Shown here in pieces: positions 51,291-60,663 of a stretch of 64,000 nt of DNA. The stretch's first letter is position 1. Every line of letters begins with the position of its first letter. Where the stretch lies: NCBI GenBank assembly GCA_903938815.1, contig CAJAES010000019.1, positions 1 through 64,000 on the forward strand, in the 5' to 3' direction. The stretch comes from an uncultured beta proteobacterium. Its GTDB lineage: Bacteria; Pseudomonadota; Gammaproteobacteria; Burkholderiales; Burkholderiaceae_C. Made by a program: the position numbers and the translations under genes. The notes beneath the pieces are model-generated. The model saw nothing but the letters and a program-made list of their open reading frames with translations. It did not search any database and was not told the origin of the DNA.

Positions 51291-51379
51291 GCCAGGGGGG
51301 GTGGCCCACGCCCGGAAGGTCATTTGTTGTGAGGACCCGCCACGCACCACACCGGGGCTGAGGGGCTCGGGTGTCCGAC

Positions 51380-51385
51380 TAGAAT
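51380..51385 (+). promoter_or_regulatory. -10 element of the xseB-ispA-dxs promoter
   Basis: TAGAAT at 51380-51385, 25 bases before the xseB ATG, predicts transcription from about 51392. This favours the ATG at 51410 over the TTG at 51392 as the xseB start. Confidence 0.5.
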
Positions 51386-51409
51386 GAATGGTTGATTTCC
51401 CGCAAAGAA

Positions 51410-51649
51410 ATGGTCAAGTCCTCCGCCGCGTCACCGCCAGCCCCCGCCACCTACGAGCAGGCTCTCGCCGAGCTCGACCGTCTGGTGCAGGCGATGGAGT
51501 CGGGTCAGCTGCCGCTGGACCAGCTGCTCGACAGCTACCGGCGCGGCGCGGAACTGCTGCAGTTCTGCCGCGGCCGCCTGGAGGCCGTGGAGCAGCAGGT
51601 GCAGGTGCTCGAGGACGGCCAGCTCAAGCCCTGGGGGCCCCAGGGATGA
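51410..51649 (+). CDS. xseB: exodeoxyribonuclease VII small subunit
   Basis: Small subunit of exonuclease VII, 79 residues, which with XseA degrades single-stranded DNA. It has the XseB helical hairpin pattern: '[20 protein letters not shown]' followed by '[20 protein letters not shown]' and '[12 protein letters not shown]'. The xseA gene is not in the window. Its stop overlaps the ispA start (ATGA). Confidence 0.93.
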   Translation: MVKSSAASPPAPATYEQALAELDRLVQAMESGQLPLDQLLDSYRRGAELLQFCRGRLEAVEQQVQVLEDGQLKPWGPQG

Positions 51650-52536
51650 AACCCGAAGACTTTGGTTCCTGGAGCCGGCAGGCGCTGGCGGAAGTGGAGC
51701 AGGCGCTCTCGACCTGGGTGCCGGCCGAGGCACCGGCCGGGTTGGGCGATGCCATGCGCTACGGCGTGCTCGACGGCGGCAAGCGGCTGCGCCCGCTGCT
51801 GGTGCTCGCCGCGTGCGATGCCCTCGCCGGCCACCGCGAGGCCGCGATGCGCGCGGCCGTGGCCGTCGAGCTCATCCACGCGTACTCGCTGATCCACGAC
51901 GACATGCCCTGCATGGACAACGACGTCCTGCGCCGCGGCAAGCCCACGGTGCACGTGAAGTTCGGCGAAGCGCCGGCCATGCTGGCCGGCGACGCGATGC
52001 AGGCCCTGGCCTTCGAGGTGCTGACGCCGGACGAGAGCCTGGTGCCGCTGGCGCTGCAGGCGCGCCTGGTCGGCCTGCTTGCGCGCGCCGCGGGCCAGTC
52101 GGGCATGGCGGGCGGCCAGGCCATCGACCTCGCCGCGACCGGGCAGCCCATGCAGGAATCCGCGCTGCAGGACATGCACCGCCGCAAGACCGGCGCCCTT
52201 CTGCAGGCCAGCGTGCTGATGGGTGCGGCCTGCGGCAGCCCCGACGCGCGGGCCTGGCAGGCGCTGGGCAACTACGGTGCGGCCATCGGCCTGGCCTTCC
52301 AGGTGGTGGACGACATTCTCGACGTGACCCAGGCTTCCGAAATTCTCGGCAAGACAGCCGGCAAGGACCTGGACGCCAACAAACCCACCTATGTCAGCGT
52401 GCTGGGGCTCGACGCGGCGCGGCGCCGCGCCGACGAACTGCACGCCCAGGCCCAGGCCGCGCTGCGAGACAGCGCGCTGGCCGACACCGTCGCCCTGGCG
52501 ATGCTGGCCGACAAGGTCGTCGATCGGGACAGCTAG
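51646..52536 (+). CDS. ispA: farnesyl diphosphate synthase
   Basis: Polyprenyl synthetase of 296 residues, condensing IPP with DMAPP and GPP to farnesyl diphosphate. First aspartate-rich motif '[17 protein letters not shown]', second '[12 protein letters not shown]', and the chain-length-determining region preceding the first DDxxD. N-terminal '[20 protein letters not shown]' is conserved. Start ATG overlaps xseB; dxs starts two bases after its stop. Product chain length, farnesyl or geranylgeranyl, is inferred from context. Confidence 0.94.
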   Translation: MKPEDFGSWSRQALAEVEQALSTWVPAEAPAGLGDAMRYGVLDGGKRLRPLLVLAACDALAGHREAAMRAAVAVELIHAYSLIHDDMPCMDNDVLRRGKPTVHVKFGEAPAMLAGDAMQALAFEVLTPDESLVPLALQARLVGLLARAAGQSGMAGGQAIDLAATGQPMQESALQDMHRRKTGALLQASVLMGAACGSPDARAWQALGNYGAAIGLAFQVVDDILDVTQASEILGKTAGKDLDANKPTYVSVLGLDAARRRADELHAQAQAALRDSALADTVALAMLADKVVDRDS

Positions 52537-52538
52537 GC

Positions 52539-54440
52539 ATGACCTCATTCAAACTGCTTGAACGCATCCAGTCCCCGGCCGACCTGCGCCGCCTGAGCCG
52601 CAGCGAACTGCCGGCGCTGGCCGCCCAGTTGCGCGAGTTCGTGCTGCAGACCGTCAGCCAGACCGGTGGCCACCTGGGCAGCAACCTGGGCACGGTCGAA
52701 CTCACCGTGGCCCTGCACTACGTCTACAACACGCCCTGGGACCGACTGGTCTGGGACGTGGGCCACCAGACCTACCCGCACAAGATCCTCACGGGCCGGC
52801 GCGAGCGCATGAACTCGTTGCGCCAGATCGGCGGCATCGCCGGCTTCCCGAAGCGCGACGAGAGCGAATACGACGCCTTCGGCACCGCGCACAGCTCCAC
52901 CAGCATCAGCGCGGCGTTGGGCATGGCGCTGGGCGCACAGCTCAAGGGCGAGGAGCGCAAGGCGGTCGCGATCATCGGCGACGGCGCCATGAGCGCCGGC
53001 ATGGCCTTCGAGGCGCTGAACAACGCCGGCGTGACCCACGCGGGCCTCAACGCCGACATCCTCGTGGTGCTGAACGACAACGACATGTCGATCAGCCCGC
53101 CCGTGGGTGCGCTGAACAAGTACCTGGCGCGCCTCATGAGCGGGCAGTTCTACGCGGCCGCCCGCGAAGGCGCGAAGGCCGTGCTGAAGGCCGCGCCGCC
53201 GCTGTTCGAGCTGGCGCGGCGTTTCGAGGAACACGCCAAGGGCATGGTCGTGCCGGGCACAATCTTCGAGGAGTTCGGCTTCAACTACGTCGGCCCGATC
53301 GACGGCCACGACCTCGACTCCCTGATCCCGACGCTGGAGAACCTGCGCGGCAAGAAGGGCCCGCAGTTCCTGCACGTGGTCACGAAGAAGGGCTACGGCT
53401 ACAAGCTGGCCGAGGCCGACCCGGTGAAGTACCACGCCGCCAGCGGCAAGTTCAACCCGGCCGAGGGCTTCCCCAAGGCCACCGGCCCCGCGAAGCCCAC
53501 CTTCACGCAGATCTTCGGCAACTGGCTGTGCGACATGGCCGAGGCCGACCCGCGGCTGGTGGGCATCACGCCGGCCATGCGCGAGGGCTCGGGCATGGTC
53601 GAGTTCCACAAGCGCTTCCCCGAGCGCTACCACGACGTCGGCATCGCGGAACAGCACGCCGTCACCTTCGCCGCCGGCCTGGCGTGCGAGGGGCTGAAGC
53701 CCGTGGTCGCGATCTACTCCACGTTCCTTCAGCGCGGCTACGACCAGCTCATCCACGACGTGGCCCTGCAGAACCTGCCGGTGGTGTTCGCACTCGACCG
53801 CGCCGGCATCGTCGGCGCCGACGGCCCCACGCATGCCGGGGCGTACGACATCGCCTTCACGCGCTGCATCCCGAACATGAGCGTGCTGACCCCGGCCGAC
53901 GAAGCCGAGTGCCGTCAGGCCCTCACCACCGCGTTCCGCCAGAACCACCCTGTCACCGTGCGGTACCCGCGCGGCAGCGGCGCGGGCGTCCCGGTGGAAC
54001 AGGCCCTGACCGATTGGCCCTGGGGCAAGGGCGAAGTGCGCCGCCGCGGCGAACGCATCGCGATCCTGGCGTTCGGCACGCTGCTGTACCCGGCGCTCAA
54101 GGCGGCCGAGACCCTGGACGCCACCGTGGCCAACATGCGTTTCGCCAAGCCGCTCGACGCCGAACTGGTGCTCGAACTCGCGCGCACGCACGACGCCCTC
54201 GTGACCGTTGAAGAAGGCTGCCTGCCCGGCGGCGCCGGCAGTGCCGTGGCCGAGTGCCTGGCGGCGGCCGGCGTGCTGGTGCCGCTGCTGTCACTGGGCC
54301 TGCCCGATGTCTTCACGGACCACGGCGATCCGGCCAAGCTGATGTCGCTGCTGGGGCTGGACGCCGCCGGCATCGAGAACAGCATCCGCCAGCGTTTCGG
54401 CAGCCGCCCGGCCCTGGTGCGGCCGGCTGCCAACAGCTGA
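52539..54440 (+). CDS. dxs: 1-deoxy-D-xylulose-5-phosphate synthase
   Basis: Thiamine-diphosphate enzyme making DXP from pyruvate and glyceraldehyde 3-phosphate, the first step of the MEP isoprenoid pathway. It has 633 residues, the usual length. Visible parts: '[20 protein letters not shown]', '[16 protein letters not shown]', the ThDP motif '[18 protein letters not shown]', and the pyrimidine-domain block '[17 protein letters not shown]'. Its start is two bases after ispA, consistent with an operon for isoprenoid precursors. Confidence 0.97.
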   Translation: MTSFKLLERIQSPADLRRLSRSELPALAAQLREFVLQTVSQTGGHLGSNLGTVELTVALHYVYNTPWDRLVWDVGHQTYPHKILTGRRERMNSLRQIGGIAGFPKRDESEYDAFGTAHSSTSISAALGMALGAQLKGEERKAVAIIGDGAMSAGMAFEALNNAGVTHAGLNADILVVLNDNDMSISPPVGALNKYLARLMSGQFYAAAREGAKAVLKAAPPLFELARRFEEHAKGMVVPGTIFEEFGFNYVGPIDGHDLDSLIPTLENLRGKKGPQFLHVVTKKGYGYKLAEADPVKYHAASGKFNPAEGFPKATGPAKPTFTQIFGNWLCDMAEADPRLVGITPAMREGSGMVEFHKRFPERYHDVGIAEQHAVTFAAGLACEGLKPVVAIYSTFLQRGYDQLIHDVALQNLPVVFALDRAGIVGADGPTHAGAYDIAFTRCIPNMSVLTPADEAECRQALTTAFRQNHPVTVRYPRGSGAGVPVEQALTDWPWGKGEVRRRGERIAILAFGTLLYPALKAAETLDATVANMRFAKPLDAELVLELARTHDALVTVEEGCLPGGAGSAVAECLAAAGVLVPLLSLGLPDVFTDHGDPAKLMSLLGLDAAGIENSIRQRFGSRPALVRPAANS

Positions 54441-54518
54441 TTCAAGGACTTCGAACGGCGTCGTGACACCCGGGCGGCGACAAGGTCGACCGTTTGGTGC
54501 CATGCTCTCACCCGAATC

Positions 54519-55316
54519 ATGACGAACCTGACCGACGCCCTCCACATTCCCGACACGCAAAGCGCGCGCGACGAACGACACCTTCCCATCCAGCGCGTGG
54601 GCGTGAAGGATGTCCGCTACCCGCTGCAGGTGCGCGTGGCCGGCGCCGTGCAGAGCACCGCCGCACGCTGGTCGCTGGATGTCGCCCTGCCGGCCGAGCA
54701 GAAGGGCACGCACATGTCGCGCTTCGTGGCGTGGCTCGATGCGCTGGCACTGGACGCCGAGCCGCTGGATGCCGCCTCGCTGCGCACGCGCCACGCCGAG
54801 ATGCTGGAGCGCCTGCACGCCGCCGAGGGCCGCATCGAGGCCGCCTTCGAGTTCTTCATCCGCAAGCGCGCACCGGTGTCGGGCCTGGCGAGCCTGCTCG
54901 ACTACCAGGGTCGCTGGGTCGCCGAGACGCGTGCCGGCGCCACCACCATCTGGGCCGAAGTGGCCGTGCCGGTGAAGAGCCTGTGCCCGTGCTCGAAGGA
55001 GATATCGGACTACGGCGCGCACAACCAGCGCTCCGTGGTCACCATCCGCGTCGAACTGCTGCAGCCCGTGGAATGGCACGAACTCGTGCGTTTCGCCGAG
55101 GACGAAGCCAGCAGCGAGATCTGGCCCATGCTCAAGCGCGCCGACGAGAAGTGGGTCACCGAGCGTGCCTACGAAAACCCGAAGTTCGTCGAGGACCTGG
55201 TCCGGGACGTCGCCCTGCGCCTGAACGGCGACGCCCGCATCGGCCGTTACACGGTAGATGTCGAGAACTTCGAGTCGATCCACAACCACAGTGCGTGGGC
55301 TCGCATCGAACGCTGA
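54519..55316 (+). CDS. folE2: GTP cyclohydrolase IB (FolE2)
   Basis: GTP cyclohydrolase of the FolE2 type, 265 residues, giving dihydroneopterin triphosphate for folate synthesis. The metal-binding region is '[20 protein letters not shown]' (C156, H168) and the N-terminus '[15 protein letters not shown]' is characteristic. FolE2 works with metals other than zinc and is often regulated by zinc limitation, but I see no Zur box. It is 78 bases downstream of dxs, an arrangement known in Burkholderiales. Confidence 0.95.
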   Translation: MTNLTDALHIPDTQSARDERHLPIQRVGVKDVRYPLQVRVAGAVQSTAARWSLDVALPAEQKGTHMSRFVAWLDALALDAEPLDAASLRTRHAEMLERLHAAEGRIEAAFEFFIRKRAPVSGLASLLDYQGRWVAETRAGATTIWAEVAVPVKSLCPCSKEISDYGAHNQRSVVTIRVELLQPVEWHELVRFAEDEASSEIWPMLKRADEKWVTERAYENPKFVEDLVRDVALRLNGDARIGRYTVDVENFESIHNHSAWARIER

Positions 55317-55337
55317 GTGCGCGCTGGCGCTGGGCCC

Positions 55338-55343
55338 TAAAAT
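55338..55343 (+). promoter_or_regulatory. -10 element upstream of ychF
   Basis: TAAAAT 34 bases before the ychF ATG matches the sigma-70 -10 hexamer in five of six positions. No convincing -35 is present. Confidence 0.4.
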
Positions 55344-55376
55344 CACGGGCTTCCCCGAACCCAGCGAAAGCCCCCG

Positions 55377-56471
55377 ATGAGCCTTCAGTGCGGCATCGTC
55401 GGACTGCCGAACGTCGGCAAGTCCACTCTCTTCAACGCGCTCACCAAGGCCGGCATCGCTGCCGAGAACTACCCGTTCTGCACGATCGAGCCCAATGTCG
55501 GCGTGGTCGAACTGCCCGACCCGCGCCTGGCGGCGCTCTCCGCCATCGTCAAGCCCGAGCGCGTGGTGCCGGCGATCGTCGAGTTCGTCGACATCGCGGG
55601 CCTCGTGGCCGGTGCGTCCAAGGGTGAAGGCCTGGGCAACCAGTTCCTGAGCCACATCCGCGAAACGGACGCCATCGTCAACGTGGTGCGCTGCTTCGAG
55701 GACGAGAACGTCATCCACGTCGCGGGCAAGGTCGACCCGATCTCCGACATCGAGGTCATCCAGACCGAACTCTGCCTGGCCGACCTCGGCACGGTCGAGA
55801 AGAGCCTGCACCGCTACGTGAAGGCGGCGCGCTCCGGCAACGACAAGGAAGCCGCGGCGCTGGTGAAGGTGCTCGAGAAGTGCCAGGCGGCGCTTGACCA
55901 GGCCCGGCCCGTGCGCAGCATCGACTTCAGCAAGGAGGAGCACGTCATCCTCAAGCCGCTGTGCCTGATCACCGCCAAGCCGGCGATGTTCGTCGGCAAC
56001 GTGGCCGAGGACGGCTTCGAGAACAACCCCTTCCTGGACCGCCTGCGCGAGTACGCCGCCGCCCAGAACGCCCCGGTGGTGGCCATCTGCGCCAAGACCG
56101 AGGCGGAGCTGGCCGACATGGCCGACGAGGACCGGGCCATGTTCCTCGCCGAGATGGGCCAGGACGAGCCCGGGCTGAACCGGCTGATCCGCGCCGCCTT
56201 CAAGCTGCTGGGCCTGCAGACCTACTTCACCGCCGGCGTGAAGGAAGTTCGCGCCTGGACCATCCACATCGGCGACACCGCGCCGCAGGCCGCGGGCGTC
56301 ATCCACACCGACTTCGAACGCGGCTTCATCCGCGCGCAGACCATCGCCTTCGACGACTTCATCGCCTTCAAGGGCGAACAAGGCGCCAAGGACGCGGGCA
56401 AGATGCGCGCCGAAGGCAAGGAATACGTGGTCAAGGACGGTGACGTCCTGAACTTCCTCTTCAACGTCTGA
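55377..56471 (+). CDS. ychF: redox-regulated ATPase YchF
   Basis: Obg-family P-loop NTPase of 364 residues that binds ATP and ribosomes and takes part in stress responses. G1 '[20 protein letters not shown]', switch I '[18 protein letters not shown]', G3 '[20 protein letters not shown]', and the modified G4 'NVAE' in '[10 protein letters not shown]' that gives ATP specificity. The C-terminal TGS domain ends in '[18 protein letters not shown]'. Its last base overlaps the aldo/keto reductase start. Confidence 0.97.
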   Translation: MSLQCGIVGLPNVGKSTLFNALTKAGIAAENYPFCTIEPNVGVVELPDPRLAALSAIVKPERVVPAIVEFVDIAGLVAGASKGEGLGNQFLSHIRETDAIVNVVRCFEDENVIHVAGKVDPISDIEVIQTELCLADLGTVEKSLHRYVKAARSGNDKEAAALVKVLEKCQAALDQARPVRSIDFSKEEHVILKPLCLITAKPAMFVGNVAEDGFENNPFLDRLREYAAAQNAPVVAICAKTEAELADMADEDRAMFLAEMGQDEPGLNRLIRAAFKLLGLQTYFTAGVKEVRAWTIHIGDTAPQAAGVIHTDFERGFIRAQTIAFDDFIAFKGEQGAKDAGKMRAEGKEYVVKDGDVLNFLFNV

Positions 56472-57340
56472 TGACGCTGTCCGCCCTGGTCGCGGGCACA
56501 TGGAGGCTGGCAGAACGCGGCTGGAGCGCGGCCGAAACGCTGCGCTGGATCGAGCAGGCAGCCGACCGGGGCGTGACGAGCTTCGACCACGCCGACATCT
56601 ACGGCGACTATCGCGTCGAGGCCCTGTTCGGCGAGGCACTCGCGCATGCGCCCGGGCTGCGCGAACGCCTGCAGTTGGTCAGCAAGTGCGGCATCCGGCT
56701 CACAGGGCATGAACGCGGCGCGGCGCGCATCAAGCACTACGACACCAGCCGTGCGCACATCGTGGCCAGCGTCGAGCAATCGCTGCGCGCGCTGCGCACC
56801 GACCGGCTCGACCTGCTGCTGCTGCACCGGCCCGATCCGCTCATGGACGCGGCCGAGGTCGCCGCCACCATCGCCGGGCTGAAGCAGGCGGGCAAGGTGC
56901 TGGCGTTCGGCGTCTCGAACTTCGAACCGCGTGGCTTCGAGCTGCTCGACTCACTGACCCCGCTGGCCACGAACCAGATCGAGCTGCACCCGCTGCGGCG
57001 CGAGCCGCTGCACGACGGCACGCTCGACCAGCTCCAGCAGCGCGGGCGGCGCCCGATGGTCTGGTCTCCGCTGGCCGGTGGGCGCCTGCTGGGCGGCGAC
57101 GAATCGCCGGCGGCCCAGCGCGTGCGCTGGGTGCTGGGCGACATCGGCGCGCGGCTGGGCGTGGCGCCGGCCACCGTGGCCTATGCCTGGCTGCTGCGGC
57201 ACCCGACACGGCCGCATCCCATCGTGGGCTCGATGCGGCTGGAAGGCCTGCTGGAGGCTCGCGCGGCGCTGGAGCTGAACCTCGATGCCGAGACCTGGAC
57301 CGAACTCTGGCAGGCAGGCGCCGGCCAGCCCGTTGCGTGA
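56471..57340 (+). CDS. aldo/keto reductase
   Basis: NAD(P)H-dependent oxidoreductase of the aldo/keto reductase superfamily, 289 residues, YdhF-like. The catalytic tetrad can be placed: Asp and Tyr in 'FDHADIYGDYRVEALFGEAL', Lys in 'LVSKCGIRL', His in 'DLLLLHRPDPLMDA'. 'KVLAFGVSNFEPRGFELLDS' and 'HPIVGSMRLEGLLEA' are standard. ATG at 56471 overlaps the ychF stop (TGATG); the natural substrate is unknown. Confidence 0.92.
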   Translation: MTLSALVAGTWRLAERGWSAAETLRWIEQAADRGVTSFDHADIYGDYRVEALFGEALAHAPGLRERLQLVSKCGIRLTGHERGAARIKHYDTSRAHIVASVEQSLRALRTDRLDLLLLHRPDPLMDAAEVAATIAGLKQAGKVLAFGVSNFEPRGFELLDSLTPLATNQIELHPLRREPLHDGTLDQLQQRGRRPMVWSPLAGGRLLGGDESPAAQRVRWVLGDIGARLGVAPATVAYAWLLRHPTRPHPIVGSMRLEGLLEARAALELNLDAETWTELWQAGAGQPVA

Positions 57341-57390
57341 ACAGTTGGGGCAATACCTCGCGGAGTGCTAGCCTGCGGGCACTTGCACCC

Positions 57391-60300
57391 ATGAACACCC
57401 GTCTGTCTCCGACCACTGGCGTGGTGGTCGCCCTGCTCACGGCACTGGCCTACGCGCTCGTCGGCTGGATCGCACTGCGCATGGCGATTCCGCCCAGCTA
57501 CGCCAGCCCGATCTATCCGTCCGCCGGCATCGCGCTCGCGGCATCGCTGGTCTATGGCCGCTGGGGCATCCTGGGCGCCGCACTGGGCTCGTTGTCCGTG
57601 AACTACGGCCTGAGCGCCGAGCGCGGGCAGCTGGGGCTGGACGCCGCCTGGGTCGGCATGGTGCTCGCGGGCGGTGCGGCTCTGCAGGCAGGCCTGGGGC
57701 GGGCGCTGATCCAGCGCTACTGCAGCCAGCCGCTGACCCTGTCAGAACCCCGTGACCTGGCGCGCTTCTATGCTTTCGGGGCGCCGGTGGCCTGCCTTGC
57801 CAGCGCCAGCGTGGCGACGGCGACACTCACCGCAGCAGGCGTCCTGACCGTCGGGCAGGCGCCATTTGCCTGGTGGACCTGGTGGATGGGGGACACACTC
57901 GGGGTGCTCATCGCCGCGCCGATCGGGCTGACGATCATCGGCCGTCCGAAGGCCGACTGGGTGCGGCGACGGGTGGTGGTCGCGCTGCCCATGCTCCTGG
58001 CCACGGCACTGCTCGCCGGCGCCACCGCCTGGGTGCTCTCGGAGCACGAGGAGCGCGTGCAGACCGCCTTCGAGCGCGACGCCTGGGCGTTGGGCGAACG
58101 GCTGGAGTCCCAGTTGCTCGGCCCGCAGCGCGCATTGATCGCGATGCACAGCCTCTTCGACACCCAGCAATACGTGGATCCGAACGAGATGCGCAAGGCG
58201 TCGCGCGCATGGCTGGACGACCAGCCCTTCCTGGCGGCCGTCGGCTACAGCGAGCGCGTGCCGCGCAGCGGTATCGGGGCTTTCGAGGCCCGCGTGCGCG
58301 TCGCCGGCCCCGTACCGGACTACAGTGTCTTCGACCGCAGCGAAGGCGATGCCGCCAAGGACGACCCGGATGTGGTTGCCATCCGCTACATCGAGCCCCA
58401 GGAACCGAATCGCCGGGCGCTGGGCGTCAACGCAATGTCCATTCCGGCAGCCCGGGAGGCCATCGAGCGAGCGCTCGTCTCCGGCAGCAGCGCGGCCACG
58501 GCCGGCTTCCGGCTGACGCAGTCCGCAACCGACGAGACGGGCATCGTGCTGTATCGGCCGCTCTACCGGGGCGAGCCCGCCACGGAGGAAGAGCGCCGCA
58601 GCGCGTTCATCGGGCTGGTCTTCGTGACCCTGCGGCTGGACGCGATGCTGAACGAGCTGTTCCGGGTCCATCCGACTTATCTGTCGTGGTGCCTGGTCGA
58701 TGCCGATCCGGCAGCGCCGCGCCAGCGCCTCGCGGGCCCGGGCGGCTGCGAGCGGGCCGCCATGGCACCCTTGCACTACGAACGCACGCTGATGATGGGT
58801 GGGCGCCCCTACGTGCTGAAGGTCGGCGCCACGACCGGCAGCGTTCCCGGGCTGGCCGACGGGGGCGGCTGGATGTTCTCGGTGATCGGGCTGCTCGCAA
58901 CCTCGCTGCTGGGCGCGCTGCTGCTCACCGTGTCGGGCCGGCAGCAGCGCATCGAGGCCGCGGTGGCCGCCCGCACGGCCGACCTGCAAGGCGCCAGCCA
59001 GGCCCTGAGCGAGAGCCAGGAACGGCTGCGCAACATCGTCGACCACGTGCCGATCGGCGTTGTCTATGCCGACACCGACGGCCGCGTGCTCGAAGCCAAC
59101 CCCAGCCTGCTGGCGATGCTCGGCCTGATGGCGCTGCCGGACCCGCCACCCAGCCTGACCGACTGGACGCATCCGCCCGACCGCGAAGAGGTCGCTGCGC
59201 TGCTCATCGAGTTGGCGACGGGCCGCCAGGCGCTGGCGCGGCACCGGGTTCGCCTGCAGGGCATCGGCGGCGAGCCGCTGATGGTGCAGCTCGGGCTGTC
59301 CGCGCTGCACGACAGCGCGGGCCGGCCGCGCCGGGTGGTCGGCGTGGTCGAGGACATCGGCGAGCACCTGCGGCTGCAGGCCAGCGAGCGCGCGCGCGAG
59401 CAGGCGGAAGCCTCGAGCCGGGCCAAGAGCGACTTCGTCAGCCGCATGAGCCATGAATTGCGCACGCCGCTGAACGCGATGCTTGGCTTCGCGCAGTTGC
59501 TGGCACGCGACCCTTCACCGCCGCTGGTGGCGCACCAGCAGCGCTGGACGGGCCAGATCCAGGATGCCGGGTGGCACCTGCTGAACATGATCAACGACAC
59601 GCTGGACCTGTCGATGATCGAATCGGGCTCGCTGCGCCTGACGCCGCGCGCACTCGACCCCTTGCAACTGCTGGACGCCACGATGTCCCTGGTGGCGGCC
59701 GCCGCCGACCGGCGCGGCGTGCGGCTGATGCCGGCCCGGATCACGGCCCGCAACGCCTTGATCCGGGGCGACGAGACCCGCGTGAAGCAGATCCTGACGA
59801 ACCTTCTCTCGAACGCCGTCAAGTACAACGTCGACGGCGGGCGCGTCCAGGTCGAGGTGCACCGCGAAGACGCCGAAAGCGGCCAGGACATGCTGGAGAT
59901 CCTGGTGCATGACACCGGGCTCGGGCTCTCGGCGGAGCAGCGCGAGAACCTGTTCCAGCCCTTCAACCGCCTGGGCCGCGAGGGCTCGAACGTCGAGGGC
60001 ACCGGCATCGGCCTCGTGATCAGCCGGCGCCTGGCGGAATTGATGGGCGGCTCGCTCGACGTTCGCAGCGCGAGCGGCCAGGGCTCCACCTTCGTGCTCA
60101 GGTTGCCGCTGGCCGAGCCCGCCGCGCCCGAAGCCGACGCCGAACTGCCCACGCTCACGGGCAACAGCTACCGGCAGCGGCATGTGCACTACGTCGAGGA
60201 CAACGAGACCAACGTGTTGCTGATGCGCGGCATGCTGGCGCAGCGGCCGCAGATCGAGCTCACGGTGTCGGGCCTGGGGCTGGACGCGCTGATGGCGATC

Positions 60301-60561
60301 CGAAGCCGCACGCCCGACCTGCTTCTGCTGGACATGCACCTGCCCGACATCGACGGCATGGACCTGCTGCGCCACCTGAAGAACGACGACGCCACCGCCG
60401 GCCTGCAGGTGCTGGTGCTGTCGGCCGATGCGACCCGGGAACGAATCGAGCGCGCGATGACCGAAGGGGCGGCGGGCTACCTGTCCAAGCCGCTGAATCT
60501 GGCCGAACTGCTCAGCCGCATCGATGAGTTGCTGGCCCAGGTGGATACACGCTGGGGTTGA
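57391..60561 (+). CDS. hybrid sensor histidine kinase (MASE1-CHASE-PAS-HisKA-HATPase-REC)
   Basis: Membrane hybrid histidine kinase of about 1056 residues. The N-terminal ~210 residues are a MASE1-type integral sensor with 'AYALVGWIALRMA' and the signature 'WWTWWMGDTLGVLIAAPIGL'. A CHASE-like periplasmic domain follows ('ERDAWALGERLESQL', 'LAAVGYSERVPRSG'), then a TM helix ('MFSVIGLLATSLLGALLLTV'), a PAS domain, HisKA with H688 in 'SRMSHELRTPLNAM', HATPase ('TGIGLVISRRLAEL') and a receiver domain with D981 in 'LLLLDMHLPDIDGMDLL'. No separate output regulator is adjacent. Start ATG at 57391; a GTG at 57337 is possible. It precedes rpoH. Confidence 0.88.
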   Translation: MNTRLSPTTGVVVALLTALAYALVGWIALRMAIPPSYASPIYPSAGIALAASLVYGRWGILGAALGSLSVNYGLSAERGQLGLDAAWVGMVLAGGAALQAGLGRALIQRYCSQPLTLSEPRDLARFYAFGAPVACLASASVATATLTAAGVLTVGQAPFAWWTWWMGDTLGVLIAAPIGLTIIGRPKADWVRRRVVVALPMLLATALLAGATAWVLSEHEERVQTAFERDAWALGERLESQLLGPQRALIAMHSLFDTQQYVDPNEMRKASRAWLDDQPFLAAVGYSERVPRSGIGAFEARVRVAGPVPDYSVFDRSEGDAAKDDPDVVAIRYIEPQEPNRRALGVNAMSIPAAREAIERALVSGSSAATAGFRLTQSATDETGIVLYRPLYRGEPATEEERRSAFIGLVFVTLRLDAMLNELFRVHPTYLSWCLVDADPAAPRQRLAGPGGCERAAMAPLHYERTLMMGGRPYVLKVGATTGSVPGLADGGGWMFSVIGLLATSLLGALLLTVSGRQQRIEAAVAARTADLQGASQALSESQERLRNIVDHVPIGVVYADTDGRVLEANPSLLAMLGLMALPDPPPSLTDWTHPPDREEVAALLIELATGRQALARHRVRLQGIGGEPLMVQLGLSALHDSAGRPRRVVGVVEDIGEHLRLQASERAREQAEASSRAKSDFVSRMSHELRTPLNAMLGFAQLLARDPSPPLVAHQQRWTGQIQDAGWHLLNMINDTLDLSMIESGSLRLTPRALDPLQLLDATMSLVAAAADRRGVRLMPARITARNALIRGDETRVKQILTNLLSNAVKYNVDGGRVQVEVHREDAESGQDMLEILVHDTGLGLSAEQRENLFQPFNRLGREGSNVEGTGIGLVISRRLAELMGGSLDVRSASGQGSTFVLRLPLAEPAAPEADAELPTLTGNSYRQRHVHYVEDNETNVLLMRGMLAQRPQIELTVSGLGLDALMAIRSRTPDLLLLDMHLPDIDGMDLLRHLKNDDATAGLQVLVLSADATRERIERAMTEGAAGYLSKPLNLAELLSRIDELLAQVDTRWG

Positions 60562-60578
60562 GTGAGCGCAAGCTCACT
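60561..60578. terminator. inverted repeat after histidine kinase gene
   Basis: AGTGAGC-GCAA-GCTCACT begins at the kinase stop codon and is followed by TTTG. It may be a weak terminator separating the kinase from the rpoH promoter, or an operator. Confidence 0.4.
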
Positions 60579-60596
60579 TTGCAACGCGGCCGAGCA

Positions 60597-60626
60597 TCAG
60601 CACTCACCGCCAGCGAGTGCTAATAT
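60597..60626 (+). promoter_or_regulatory. CIRCE operator overlapping the rpoH promoter
   Basis: TCAGCACTC-N9-GAGTGCTAA (60597-60623) differs from the HrcA-binding CIRCE consensus TTAGCACTC-N9-GAGTGCTAA at one base of the left arm, with the exact 9-base spacer. The right arm runs into a TAATAT -10 hexamer (60621-60626), so HrcA binding would block the promoter. HrcA control of rpoH has been predicted for beta-proteobacteria. Confidence 0.85.
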
Positions 60627-60663
60627 TGTGGAACCAAAGGGTTCTACCCGAGTCAAACCGCCC

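Noticed and set aside
60562-60663. Longer rpoH start at 60562
   Set aside because: It would lie upstream of the CIRCE-covered promoter and add residues not seen in sigma-32 proteins.
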